From Algibacter mikhailovii (GTDB lineage Bacteria; Bacteroidota; Bacteroidia; Flavobacteriales; Flavobacteriaceae), in NCBI RefSeq assembly GCF_014651495.1, contig NZ_BMWZ01000007.1:1-64000 (forward strand): a stretch of DNA of 64,000 nt, given 5' to 3'. The first letter of the stretch is position 1, and every line of letters starts with the position of its first letter. A program made the translations under genes and the position numbers. Under the pieces are notes generated by a model. The model was not told the DNA's origin. It ran no database searches and saw only the letters and a program-made list of their open reading frames with translations. Below are positions 25,057 through 34,020 of this stretch, piece by piece.

Positions 25057-25905
25057 TTACCAATCTTTATCAGTTTTTATTTTTACTCCTTTTTGTTTTT
25101 CAGCATTCATTTTCTCCTGAACCTTTTGTTCTTGATTGTTCATCGCTTCCAATAAACTATTTATTTGCTGTGGTGACAATTGACCAGGTTGAGGTTGCGG
25201 TTTTTGTGGCTGCTCCTTTTTTTCCTTATCGCCTTTATCTTCATCTTTTTTATCCTCTTCAGGTTTACCTTCATCATCCTGTTCTTCATCACCATCCTGC
25301 TCATCTTGGTCCCCCTTGTCTTTTTCATCATCCTCATTATCACCTTCCTGATCCTGATTTTCCTGATCTTCCTTTTTATCCTGATCTTCTTGGTTCTCGT
25401 CGTTCTGATCTTGGTCCTGATCTTTGTTTTGATCTTCTTGCTCTTTTTGTTCTTCAGCGCATGCTTTAGCGACGCTTAGGTTGTATCTCGTTTCGTCATC
25501 AGAAGGATTGTTACGCAAGGCACTTTTATAAGCTTCTACCGCTTCCTTGCATTTTTCATTCTGCATTAAAACATTTCCCATATTATGAAACGCTTTATGT
25601 TTTTCACTTTTAGATGTAGATGTTTTAACCACTTGATCAAGACGAAATAAAGCCTCTTCAGGATTTCCGTTCTCTATGTAAGCGTGTGCTAAATTATAAG
25701 TTCCTACGGCCAATGAAGATTGCTCTGAAATAGCCCTTCTATATTCCATTTCGGCTGAAATGAAGTCTTCTTCACTAATCAAACTATTTCCTTCGTAGAC
25801 ATAGTTATTAGCCCTTTTCATAGCTAACTCTTTTTCTTTATCTGTTTCCTGAGAAAAAGATAAAAACGATAAAAAAAGTAATACGAATGTAACTGTCTGT
25901 TTCAT
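25057..25905 (-). CDS. batC: BatC: TPR protein with an acidic low-complexity tail
   Basis: 282 residues. After a signal peptide (FLSFLSFSQ) come TPRs at ~25-145. A run of ~95 residues made almost only of Asp, Glu, Gln, Lys, Gly and Asn follows (from KEQEDQNKDQDQDQNDENQE to EKKEQPQKPQ). The end has the conserved helix LSPQQINSLLEAMNNQEQKV, found in BatC-type proteins of Bacteroidota. The acidic tract is probably a flexible linker. On the opposite strand it creates long hydrophobic false ORFs. Confidence 0.85.
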   Translation of the reverse strand: MKQTVTFVLLFLSFLSFSQETDKEKELAMKRANNYVYEGNSLISEEDFISAEMEYRRAISEQSSLAVGTYNLAHAYIENGNPEEALFRLDQVVKTSTSKSEKHKAFHNMGNVLMQNEKCKEAVEAYKSALRNNPSDDETRYNLSVAKACAEEQKEQEDQNKDQDQDQNDENQEDQDKKEDQENQDQEGDNEDDEKDKGDQDEQDGDEEQDDEGKPEEDKKDEDKGDKEKKEQPQKPQPQPGQLSPQQINSLLEAMNNQEQKVQEKMNAEKQKGVKIKTDKDW

Positions 25906-25999
25906 TTTTGTTTCTAAAGTATAAAACCTATACTTTTCTGTGAGTTAAATTTTTTATAAAATACGCGCTTTAATAAAAAGATTCTCATTGGTATTTCTA

Positions 26000-27037
26000 C
26001 TATAGGTTTTCATTAAATAAATTCAATTTCTTTAGCCAGGCCGTCTTACGTTCTAAAAGAAAAACATCCAATAACAAGAAGAAAATTCCAAAACCTAAAA
26101 ACCACTGAAATTGATCTTTAAAATCGGCAAATTGTTTTGCCTCAAATTCAGTTTTATCCATAGCGTTTAAAATCTCTCTGATGTTATCAACCACTTCATT
26201 GGTATTTCTTCCATTAATGTAAACTCCATTAGCCTCACTTGCAATTTCGCGAAGCGTCTCTTCATTCAACTTCGTAATAACGGTTTCGCCTTGACTATCT
26301 TTTTTATAATTGAGCACTACCCCATTTCGCTTTTCTGGAATAGGGCCACCTTTAACATCTCCTACCCCTATGGTAAAAATCTGAATGCCGTCTTCACTGG
26401 CTTCTTCAGCTACTGCAGCCGAGGCTTCGCTATGATCTTCCCCGTCTGAAATAATAATGAGCACCCTATTGGTCTGCTCTTCATCATCAAAATAGGTCCT
26501 TGATAATTTTATGGCTTCATTTATCGCAGTTCCTTGTGATGACAACATATCGGTATTCATACTCTGCAAGAACATTTTTGCCGATGCATAATCTGTTGTT
26601 ATAGGTAATTGCGGAAATGCCTTTCCGGCATAGGCGATTATTCCAACGCGATCACTGGCTAAATTATTAATGATTTGAGTGACTAGCTGCTTTGATTTTT
26701 CCAATCGGTTGGGCGCTATATCTTCAGCCAACATACTTTTTGAAACGTCAATTGCAAATACAATATCAACACCCTCGCGCTTCACTGTTTCTAACTTCGT
26801 TCCAATTTTCGGGTTTACCAAAGCAATGGCCAAACAGCCGAAAGCTAGACTTAATAAAACCATCTTTAATACCCCTTTAAAGATTGATCTATTAGGGCTA
26901 AGTCTTTTAAGTGACTTTTTATCGGCAAACTTCTTTTGAGCTCTATATCTCCAAAATTGAAGCACCAAAAAGAGGAGTATTATTACAGGAATAACACCCA
27001 ACACCCAAAACCATATTTTTTCTTCTAATTGATACAT
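26000..27037 (-). CDS. batB: BatB: VWA-domain membrane protein
   Basis: 345 residues. Two N-terminal membrane helices (~10-27, ~58-76), a von Willebrand factor A domain at ~85-290 with an intact MIDAS (DVSKSM, then T in PQLPITTD and D in IISDGEDHS), and a C-terminal helix (~310-330). The MIDAS binds divalent metal and supports protein contacts in the periplasm. It starts 15 bases after batA ends. ATG start at 27037. Confidence 0.92.
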   Translation of the reverse strand: MYQLEEKIWFWVLGVIPVIILLFLVLQFWRYRAQKKFADKKSLKRLSPNRSIFKGVLKMVLLSLAFGCLAIALVNPKIGTKLETVKREGVDIVFAIDVSKSMLAEDIAPNRLEKSKQLVTQIINNLASDRVGIIAYAGKAFPQLPITTDYASAKMFLQSMNTDMLSSQGTAINEAIKLSRTYFDDEEQTNRVLIIISDGEDHSEASAAVAEEASEDGIQIFTIGVGDVKGGPIPEKRNGVVLNYKKDSQGETVITKLNEETLREIASEANGVYINGRNTNEVVDNIREILNAMDKTEFEAKQFADFKDQFQWFLGFGIFFLLLDVFLLERKTAWLKKLNLFNENL

Positions 27038-27052
27038 TAATTGCTGTTCATT

Positions 27053-28057
27053 TTAAACAAAACTTCTAAAAACAGTAAAACGTAATAGCAGTTCAATCAA
27101 TAATAACAATCCTGCCAGCAGGACTAATGACCTATATTTTTCGTCATAATTATAAAATTTAAACTCTTCTATTTCCGTTTTCTCTAACTTGTTGATTTCA
27201 TCATAGATTTCTTCAAGCTTTTTGTTATTAGTTGCTCTAAAATACTTACCTCCGGTGGCACTAGCTATTTCCTTAAGCAGCTCTTCGTCTATTTCAACTT
27301 GGGCACGTGCATATTGAAAGTTGCCATTTTGTAAAATAGCTACAGGCGTTAAGGCCATGCCATTAGTTCCTAAACCAATGGTATACGTTTTAATACCATA
27401 TTCTACGGCCAATTCACTGGCAATCTTTGGATCAATAAATCCAGAATTATTAACACCATCTGTTAAGAGGATGATTACTTTACTGGTTGCCTTGCTATCT
27501 TTTAATCTATTCACAGCAGTAGCTAAACCCATGCCTATGGCAGTCCCACCTTCTATTATAGTATTATAGCGTATACTTTTTAAGGAACGTAATACAATAC
27601 CTTTATCACTTGTAATAGGTGTTTTAGTATAACTTTCTCCGGCATACTCTACCAAACCAATGCGATCATTGGGTCTACCTTTGATGAATTCAGCAGCTAC
27701 TTTTTTCAACGCTTCCAATCGGTTGGGCGATAAATCTTTAGCCAGCATACTTGCTGATACATCTATAGCCATTACTATATCTATACCGCGTGTTGTTTTA
27801 GTTTTGGTAGACACGTCAACAGATTGCGGTCTTGCCAAAGCCACGATAAGTAGCCCAATAGCCAAAATTCTCAAAGCAAAAAGGGCATGTCTAAATTTTG
27901 GTAACCAAGAGCTAGTAACTTTAAACCCTTTTAAACTTGATATTTTTAACTCTGCAGTCTGCTTTTGATGTTTTAAAACATACCAAAGTACAGCAATAGG
28001 CAAAGCCAATAACAACCAAAAAAACTCTTTATTTACAAATTCAATTCCTTGAAACAT
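27053..28057 (-). CDS. batA: BatA: VWA-domain membrane protein
   Basis: 334 residues, a paralogue of BatB: a membrane helix at ~9-26, another at ~58-78, a VWA domain at ~85-295 with MIDAS DVSASM, and ILLTDGVNNSG for the second metal-loop Asp. A final helix follows at ~308-328. BatA and BatB probably work as a pair. The start overlaps the stop of the upstream gene by one base, which suggests translational coupling. Confidence 0.92.
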   Translation of the reverse strand: MFQGIEFVNKEFFWLLLALPIAVLWYVLKHQKQTAELKISSLKGFKVTSSWLPKFRHALFALRILAIGLLIVALARPQSVDVSTKTKTTRGIDIVMAIDVSASMLAKDLSPNRLEALKKVAAEFIKGRPNDRIGLVEYAGESYTKTPITSDKGIVLRSLKSIRYNTIIEGGTAIGMGLATAVNRLKDSKATSKVIILLTDGVNNSGFIDPKIASELAVEYGIKTYTIGLGTNGMALTPVAILQNGNFQYARAQVEIDEELLKEIASATGGKYFRATNNKKLEEIYDEINKLEKTEIEEFKFYNYDEKYRSLVLLAGLLLLIELLLRFTVFRSFV

Positions 28058-29715
28058 TATTTTTCTGCATCTTTAAGTTCAACTGAATTTAAAATTCGTT
28101 CTACTATTTGTTTCGCATAAACATCACGTTGCTCATGGAAAAGCATAATTTGTTGTATCACATTCTCAGCAGTAAATCCTAAAATGACATACTCCCCCTT
28201 TTCCATCTGATCTGTATTTGGAATAGGGATATCCATTGTACCATAAACTTTAAGGCCTTCTGCGCCATTAGGTGTAACAAACTTATCTTTTTTAGTTATA
28301 ATGTTTTGAGCACCATTATTTTCAAACATCTTCAAGCTACCGTCTACAGCCTGTTCTATATCAATTTTTTCTTGACCGGCATTTTTAAGCCTTGTTGTAG
28401 CCACCACAATTTGAAATTTATCAATGATACTACCATAAGTAAACTGAGTAAGATCCAATTGCTGTGCTTGTTGTTCACTAAGCTCTGGTGTTGTTCTTTT
28501 TAATACTTTTGGTGTTGCTAAAGTAACCGGAGGAAAACCGTATTGACTGCTTACCCAATCTCCTTCTAATAGCGTCTTACTATCATGGCCAATAATAGTA
28601 TCCTTTACATAATTGAATCCAAATTTTAATGAAAATCCTGTAAAAGTAGCCACTAACAAGAAAACGCTAATGCCAATGGTTAGCCACATTTTTTTGCGCT
28701 TTTTACGTTGCTCTTGCTCCGCTCTGTATTGCTCGTCTAAAAGCTTTTCTTCTTCAGTAGGTTCTGGCAAGGCCTCTTTAACATGATCAATCTCAATATC
28801 AATAGTCTGCCTATCCATTTTGGCGAGTTCAATATCTGGTGCAGATTTTGCAAATTTTACTAAATCGGCCCGTTGAAGAATACTTTCTAATTTCCTGATA
28901 TCCTCTTTATCAATATCTATTTGGTTGCCTTCCATTAAAAGATTAAGGCGCTCAATAAGTTCGTTTGTTGTGCTTTCTAAAGCGCGATCATAAACTTTCT
29001 CTTCAAGATATTTTCTTATGATAAAGGTCAATTCAGAATAGTAATCCTTTAGATTTTCATGCTCCAAATACGGACTTTCATCTAGGTTTTTAAGCGCCAG
29101 CTTTGCACGATCATACGGCGGAAGTAACGCAATTTGTTCTTCTTCGCTTAATGCTTTTTTACGCCAAATAAACCAATACATTAAAAAGGCTATGACCGCT
29201 ACAATTAGCAAGGTAATTAACACATAAACCCACCAATTATTGCCGGTTTTCTCAACAGCAATAATAGGCTTAATTTCAAATAAACCTTTCGTACTATCAA
29301 TAACCACAGTGTTCACCTCAACCTGCAGAGAATCGGTAAAAAATGTTTTATCACCAATAATAATTTTTTGACGTGGAATGGTATAGGTTCCCGAATCAAA
29401 TTGTGTTAAACCATATTTCTTAATCAGGTTAAACTTGTCTTTATTTTTTAATGTATCAATGTCATAGGACTCAATCATTTCTAAAGGGGAAAAGGTTTGC
29501 CCTTCAGGAAACACCACCAGTTTAGAAGTATCTGTTTCCACTTGAATATGATATGTGATTTGTTCTCCTATTTTTATGGAAGTAGAATCAATAGTAGATT
29601 TTACCTGCCCCATAGCAAGGTAAGAGCATAAAAAAAAGAACACAGAACAAATGACCGATGACGGTAAACCGAAAATCAAATATTTTCTATTTATAAATCG
29701 TAATTCGTTAATCAT
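28057..29715 (-). CDS. Bat-operon membrane protein (BatD-like N-terminus)
   Basis: 552 residues. A leader helix (~15-35) precedes a beta-rich periplasmic domain (GEQITYHIQVETDTSKLVVF) resembling the N-terminal fold of BatD. A membrane helix is at ~158-182 (WWVYVLITLLIVAVIAFLMY). A cytosolic helical region (~190-340) contains LTFIIRKYLEEKVYDRALES, and a second helix is at ~345-365, followed by ~180 C-terminal residues. It lies between the DUF58 gene and batA in a compact operon, so it belongs to the Bat complex. It has no accepted name. Confidence 0.75.
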   Translation of the reverse strand: MINELRFINRKYLIFGLPSSVICSVFFFLCSYLAMGQVKSTIDSTSIKIGEQITYHIQVETDTSKLVVFPEGQTFSPLEMIESYDIDTLKNKDKFNLIKKYGLTQFDSGTYTIPRQKIIIGDKTFFTDSLQVEVNTVVIDSTKGLFEIKPIIAVEKTGNNWWVYVLITLLIVAVIAFLMYWFIWRKKALSEEEQIALLPPYDRAKLALKNLDESPYLEHENLKDYYSELTFIIRKYLEEKVYDRALESTTNELIERLNLLMEGNQIDIDKEDIRKLESILQRADLVKFAKSAPDIELAKMDRQTIDIEIDHVKEALPEPTEEEKLLDEQYRAEQEQRKKRKKMWLTIGISVFLLVATFTGFSLKFGFNYVKDTIIGHDSKTLLEGDWVSSQYGFPPVTLATPKVLKRTTPELSEQQAQQLDLTQFTYGSIIDKFQIVVATTRLKNAGQEKIDIEQAVDGSLKMFENNGAQNIITKKDKFVTPNGAEGLKVYGTMDIPIPNTDQMEKGEYVILGFTAENVIQQIMLFHEQRDVYAKQIVERILNSVELKDAEK

Positions 29716-29729
29716 AAATCAGTATACTT

Positions 29730-30596
29730 TTAACCTCTTCTTTTAAAATACCCCAATAGTTTTTTAACATAACTTTCGTCTACCCTACAATCCATAGCGC
29801 CTGCACCAGATTTAGAGAAGCTATCTTTATAATAGGCCACTTTGTCGTTATAAAATTTCTCGTAATTAAGACGAACTTTTTTTGATAATGTATTAACCAG
29901 CATGTATTCACCTGTTTCTTCATCCTGCATTTGCACCACACCTATATTTGGAATGGTTTGCTCACGTTTATCATAAACACGAATACCTGTAACATCATGT
30001 TTACCAGAAACAATTTTCATGGTTTGATGATAATCATCCACAATAAAATCAGACAAGACAAAAACAATGGCTTTCTTTTTCATGACATTTTGCATAAACT
30101 TTAAGGCCTCTACTAAATTGGTTTTCTTGCTTTCTGGAGTAAACTCAATTAGTTCTCTAATGATTCGAAGAACATGCGACCGTCCTTTTTTAGGGGGAAT
30201 ATATAACTCAACTTTATCTGAAAATAAAATCAAGCCAATTTTATCATTATTTTGTGTCGCAGAAAACGCAAGCGTAGCCGCAATTTCTGTTATCACTTCG
30301 TTTTTAAACTGTTGCTCAGTACCAAACAATTCAGAACCTGAAATATCAACCATTAACATCATGGTGAGTTCACGTTCTTCTTCAAATACTTTTACATAGG
30401 GCTCACTATAACGCGCAGTAACATTCCAATCAATATTCCTAACATCATCACCAAATTGATATTGCCGCACCTCACTAAAAGTCATACCACGACCTTTGAA
30501 GGTAGAATGATATTCACCACCAAAAATGTGATCAGACAAGCGCCGTGTCTTAATCTCAATTTTACGTACTTTTTTTAGTAATTCTTTAGTATCCAT
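29730..30596 (-). CDS. DUF58 domain protein of the MoxR-Bat operon
   Basis: 288 residues, soluble. The DUF58 signature is intact (GRGMTFSEVRQYQFGDDVRN, then IDWNVTARY), and the rest is a VWA-like domain with MVDISGSE at ~92-99 in place of a classic MIDAS. DUF58 proteins are encoded almost always next to MoxR ATPases and are thought to be their clients or adaptors. It lies 104 bases after moxR and 14 before the next gene. ATG start at 30596. Confidence 0.9.
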   Translation of the reverse strand: MDTKELLKKVRKIEIKTRRLSDHIFGGEYHSTFKGRGMTFSEVRQYQFGDDVRNIDWNVTARYSEPYVKVFEEERELTMMLMVDISGSELFGTEQQFKNEVITEIAATLAFSATQNNDKIGLILFSDKVELYIPPKKGRSHVLRIIRELIEFTPESKKTNLVEALKFMQNVMKKKAIVFVLSDFIVDDYHQTMKIVSGKHDVTGIRVYDKREQTIPNIGVVQMQDEETGEYMLVNTLSKKVRLNYEKFYNDKVAYYKDSFSKSGAGAMDCRVDESYVKKLLGYFKRRG

Positions 30597-30700
30597 CCTT
30601 TTAGTAAACAGTTTTCAAACGCAATATTCATTTATCAATAAACCGTTGGTTTTTTTGTATTCAGCTGAATTAGTCCTTCTAAACACTAAAAAACTTCTAT

Positions 30701-31702
30701 TTATGGCACTTCTATTTCGTTTACTATTTTATTGATGATATCTACTGAAGTGACATTTTCAGCCTCAGCTTCGTATGTAATTCCTATTCTGTGTCTAAGC
30801 ACATCATATACAACAGCTCGCACATCTTCAGGAATCACATAACCACGACGCTTAATAAAAGCATAGCATTTAGCTGCCGTAGCCAAGTTGATACTTCCTC
30901 TTGGGGATGCACCAAAAGAAATTAGTGGTTTTAAATCAGCCAATTTATATTTCTCTGGGTAACGTGTTGCAAAAATAATATCAAGTATATATTTCTCGAT
31001 TTTTTCATCCATATAAACCTCGCGAACAACACTTTGAGCTTTTATAATCTGCTCAACAGAAACTACTGGGTTTACTTTGTCCCAAGCCCCTTTAAGGTTG
31101 GCTCTCATAATTAATTGCTCCTCATTAATTTTAGGATAATCAATAACGGTTTTAAGCATAAAACGGTCTACTTGCGCTTCAGGCAATGTGTAAGTTCCTT
31201 CTTGCTCTACAGGGTTTTGTGTAGCCATTACTAAAAAAGGCTTGTCTAGTGGAAAGGTTTCATCTCCAATAGTTACTTGTTTCTCTTGCATGGCCTCTAA
31301 TAAAGCCGACTGTACTTTTGCTGGTGCTCTATTAATCTCATCAGCCAATACAAAGTTTGCAAAAATTGGCCCTTTCTTTATTGAGAAATCATTCACCTTC
31401 ATATTGTATATCAACGTACCCGTAACATCAGCAGGTAGTAAATCTGGTGTAAATTGTATTCTACTAAAACTACCATCTACAGCTTGCGCTAGTGTATTAA
31501 TAGCCAAGGTTTTTGCTAATCCAGGAACACCTTCCAAAAGGATATGCCCGCGGCCTAATAAGCCTATTAACAAACGCTCCACCATGTGCTTTTGACCCAC
31601 GATGACTTTATTCATCTCTAACATTAATAAATCAACAAAAGCACTTTCCTTTTCAATTTTCTCATTAATTGATTTGATATCAATTGTACCTGTTTCTTCC
31701 AT
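30701..31702 (-). CDS. moxR: MoxR family AAA+ ATPase
   Basis: 333 residues. Walker A is GVPGLAKT (~59-66), Walker B is LADEINR, sensor 1 is MATQNPVEQEGTYTLPEAQ and the lid contains GASPRGSINLATAAKCYAF. MoxR ATPases act as chaperones that insert cofactors or assemble complexes involving VWA proteins. It heads the run moxR-DUF58-552aa-batA-batB-batC-batD-batE on the minus strand, linked to oxygen tolerance and envelope integrity. ATG start at 31702. Bases 31703-31961 are an AT-rich divergent promoter region. Confidence 0.93.
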   Translation of the reverse strand: MEETGTIDIKSINEKIEKESAFVDLLMLEMNKVIVGQKHMVERLLIGLLGRGHILLEGVPGLAKTLAINTLAQAVDGSFSRIQFTPDLLPADVTGTLIYNMKVNDFSIKKGPIFANFVLADEINRAPAKVQSALLEAMQEKQVTIGDETFPLDKPFLVMATQNPVEQEGTYTLPEAQVDRFMLKTVIDYPKINEEQLIMRANLKGAWDKVNPVVSVEQIIKAQSVVREVYMDEKIEKYILDIIFATRYPEKYKLADLKPLISFGASPRGSINLATAAKCYAFIKRRGYVIPEDVRAVVYDVLRHRIGITYEAEAENVTSVDIINKIVNEIEVP

Positions 31703-31961
31703 CTTTTTTTATTTTATTAAAAGCCCGAATATACTGCCCTTATTTGAGCATTGCAAAATGTTAAAAAAAAAGTTCATTCTTTGTTAACAATAGGTTAAAA
31801 TATCAGGGCTGACTGCGTTAATTATAACTTAAAGACAAAAAACAAAACCGTAAATAAACGGTATTGATGAGCGAACATTTAAATTCATTAATTATTAAGT
31901 AATGATTACTGCATTTAAAAGCTAGTTTTAAGTATTTTTATACATATTAAAGCAAGTCAAA

Positions 31962-32711
31962 ATGAAAAAAACGGCACTAATTACAGGAGCTACAAGCGGC
32001 ATAGGAGAAGCCACAGCTTATGAGTTTGCAAAACAAGGCATAAACTTAATTCTTTGCGGAAGACGTCTAGAGCGATTAATTACTATTCAAAATGCTTTGG
32101 AACGATTAACCAACGTTCATGTTTTAAATTTTGACGTTCGTGATAAAGTAAAAACGAACACCGCTATAGCCTCTCTGCCTGAGCAATTTAGTCGCATTGA
32201 TATCCTCATTAATAATGCAGGCAACGCGCATGGCTTAGATCCTATAGAAGATGGTAATGTTGATGATTGGGACGCCATGATGGATATTAACGTAAAAGGG
32301 TTGCTTTATGTAAGCAAAGCTGTGATTCCTCAAATGACCGAACGAAAATCAGGACATATCATTAACATAGGATCATCGGCAGGCAAAGAGGTCTACCCGA
32401 AAGGCAACGTGTATTGCGCTAGTAAGCATGCGGTATTAGCGATCACAGAGGGTATGCGTATCGATTTAAACCCCTATGGCATAAAAGTAGGTTCTATAAA
32501 TCCCGGATTGGTAGAAACCGAGTTCTCTAAAGTCCGTTTTAAAGGCGGAGCTGCTGCCGACCATGTTTACACAGGCTTTAATGCCCTGCAAGCAAAGGAT
32601 ATTGCTGAAATAATTTATTTCACCGTGTCGAGACCGCCTCATGTTAATATTGCCGATGTATTGGTATTTCCAACAGCTCAAGCTAACAGTGTCACGGTTA
32701 AAAAAGAATAG
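31962..32711 (+). CDS. Short-chain dehydrogenase/reductase (YdfG-like)
   Basis: 249 residues, the classical SDR length. The cofactor motif is TGATSGIGEATA (~9-20), with NNAGNAHG near residue 89, catalytic Ser in IINIGSSAGKEVYP and Tyr-x-x-x-Lys as YCASKHA. The end matches the YdfG/serine 3-dehydrogenase-like branch (NPGLVETEFSKVRF). It would oxidise or reduce a small hydroxy compound with NADP. The gene ends 20 bases before the AlbA_2 gene, so the two may be cotranscribed. Confidence 0.9.
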   Translation: MKKTALITGATSGIGEATAYEFAKQGINLILCGRRLERLITIQNALERLTNVHVLNFDVRDKVKTNTAIASLPEQFSRIDILINNAGNAHGLDPIEDGNVDDWDAMMDINVKGLLYVSKAVIPQMTERKSGHIINIGSSAGKEVYPKGNVYCASKHAVLAITEGMRIDLNPYGIKVGSINPGLVETEFSKVRFKGGAAADHVYTGFNALQAKDIAEIIYFTVSRPPHVNIADVLVFPTAQANSVTVKKE

Positions 32712-32731
32712 CCCTCTAAGAAGTCTAACTC

Positions 32732-33865
32732 ATGATTAATAAACGCCTACTTATCAAACATCTGCTTGCTCATAATGATGAGAACAGTTTTTATGATAAA
32801 AAGCGTAAAGTTGATATTAGTCACAAGGAGGGGAAAGCCAAGTTTTTAAAACACATCTGTGCACTTTCTAATAGTAATCCTAAAAACAACTCCTTTATTG
32901 TAATTGGCATTGAAGATGAAGATAATAATATAATAGGCGTAGATTTCTTTGATGATAGTAAAATACAAAACCTCATCAATGCGTATTTAAATCACCCACC
33001 TATTGTCCAATACGAGAATATTCCGTTCCCCCACCTGCCTGAAGATAAAGTTGTTGGCTTAGTAACCATCAGGCCTACTGCAAAATTAACATCTTTAAGG
33101 AAAAATATATGGAAATACTACGGCGGCTCTGTATTCTTTAGAGATGGCAGTATGAGTATGCCAAAAGTGTTTGACATTAAGATTGAAGATGTCAACTCTA
33201 AAATTGTGGCTGCCATTGAAAAACATGCACAAAACAATATTGAACACACCTTAAACCGCGTGTTTCATTTTATGGAAACCCGAAAAGATTATGGTGCCCA
33301 GTACAAAGTCTTTAAGGAGTATTTTGTTGTTTGTTGGTCCGGCCAAAAAAAGATAATTAAAAACCAAGTGTTCTTTTCTAGGGTAGATATAGAATTAATA
33401 AACGAACAGGTACGACTATTCTTTTCTACCTTAGATGAAGTGTCTATTAACTATAATGAGAATAGTTTTAAAATTATTGAATATGTAAATTTAGGGCTTC
33501 AAGGCACAAACAAATACTTCCCCTTAGAAGAAACTTTAATTACATTTGAAGATAACGCTCATTACACCATTGAGACAAAATTACTTTTTGAAGCGCCACA
33601 ATACGACATTAAGGTATTGCATCACATCTATAACGCTAACAATGCCATTCTGGAAAAACTAAAAAAAGGACAAAACCTCAGGAAAAGAGAACAAATAGAC
33701 CTAAAAAACTTACCAGCCACCTATGTTATCTGCTACTTGAACCTCTTTCATGAGGCCATAAACAAGCTTAATGAAGCAAAACCTTATCTAAAACAATATA
33801 ATCCTGAAATATATAGCCTCTACAAAGAGTCTCAACGCATTCTTAGAAAAGTAAAATATAATTAA
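32732..33865 (+). CDS. AlbA_2 (Schlafen-type) domain protein
   Basis: 377 residues. Residues ~20-140 form an AlbA_2/Schlafen AAA_4-type putative DNA-binding domain (HKEGKAKFLKHICALSNSNP, NSFIVIGIEDEDNNIIGVDF, VGLVTIRP). The remaining ~230 residues are helical with no family I recognise (LEETLITFEDNAHYTIETKL). It is a conserved cytosolic flavobacterial protein of unknown role, probably in a two-gene operon with the SDR. ATG start (32732). Confidence 0.75.
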   Translation: MINKRLLIKHLLAHNDENSFYDKKRKVDISHKEGKAKFLKHICALSNSNPKNNSFIVIGIEDEDNNIIGVDFFDDSKIQNLINAYLNHPPIVQYENIPFPHLPEDKVVGLVTIRPTAKLTSLRKNIWKYYGGSVFFRDGSMSMPKVFDIKIEDVNSKIVAAIEKHAQNNIEHTLNRVFHFMETRKDYGAQYKVFKEYFVVCWSGQKKIIKNQVFFSRVDIELINEQVRLFFSTLDEVSINYNENSFKIIEYVNLGLQGTNKYFPLEETLITFEDNAHYTIETKLLFEAPQYDIKVLHHIYNANNAILEKLKKGQNLRKREQIDLKNLPATYVICYLNLFHEAINKLNEAKPYLKQYNPEIYSLYKESQRILRKVKYN

Positions 33866-33876
33866 TGCAGATATGT

Positions 33877-34004
33877 TAACGTTTTCTTAACGTTGTACAC
33901 CCTACTCCTGTGAGAAAAAACAATAAATTTGTCCCGCTATTAATCTTTTTTTAGATATAACCTTGGCTCTTAATTAAGTTTTTAATTTTGGTCAAGGTTT
34001 TTTT
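33877..34004 (+). ncRNA. Possible short transcript: TAAC repeats, -7 element and terminator
   Basis: TAACGTT at 33877-33883 and 33888-33894 are tandem repeats at an 11-base period. TAAATTTG at 33924-33931 is an exact -7 consensus. AACCTTG (33959-33965) and CAAGGTT (33993-33999) with a T-run form a terminator. The layout could give a ~65-base RNA, or the hairpin may simply end the AlbA_2 transcript. The repeat-to-TTTG distance is 33, not 22, so a Pho link is doubtful. Confidence 0.3.
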
Positions 34005-34020
34005 ATGTCTTCAATTTACT

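Noticed and set aside
25170-25479. Long hydrophobic ORFs opposite batC that look like membrane proteins
   Set aside because: They are the antisense of the Asp/Glu/Gln/Lys-rich tract: GAT/GAA codons read backwards give Ile and Phe. No start context, and batC is certain.
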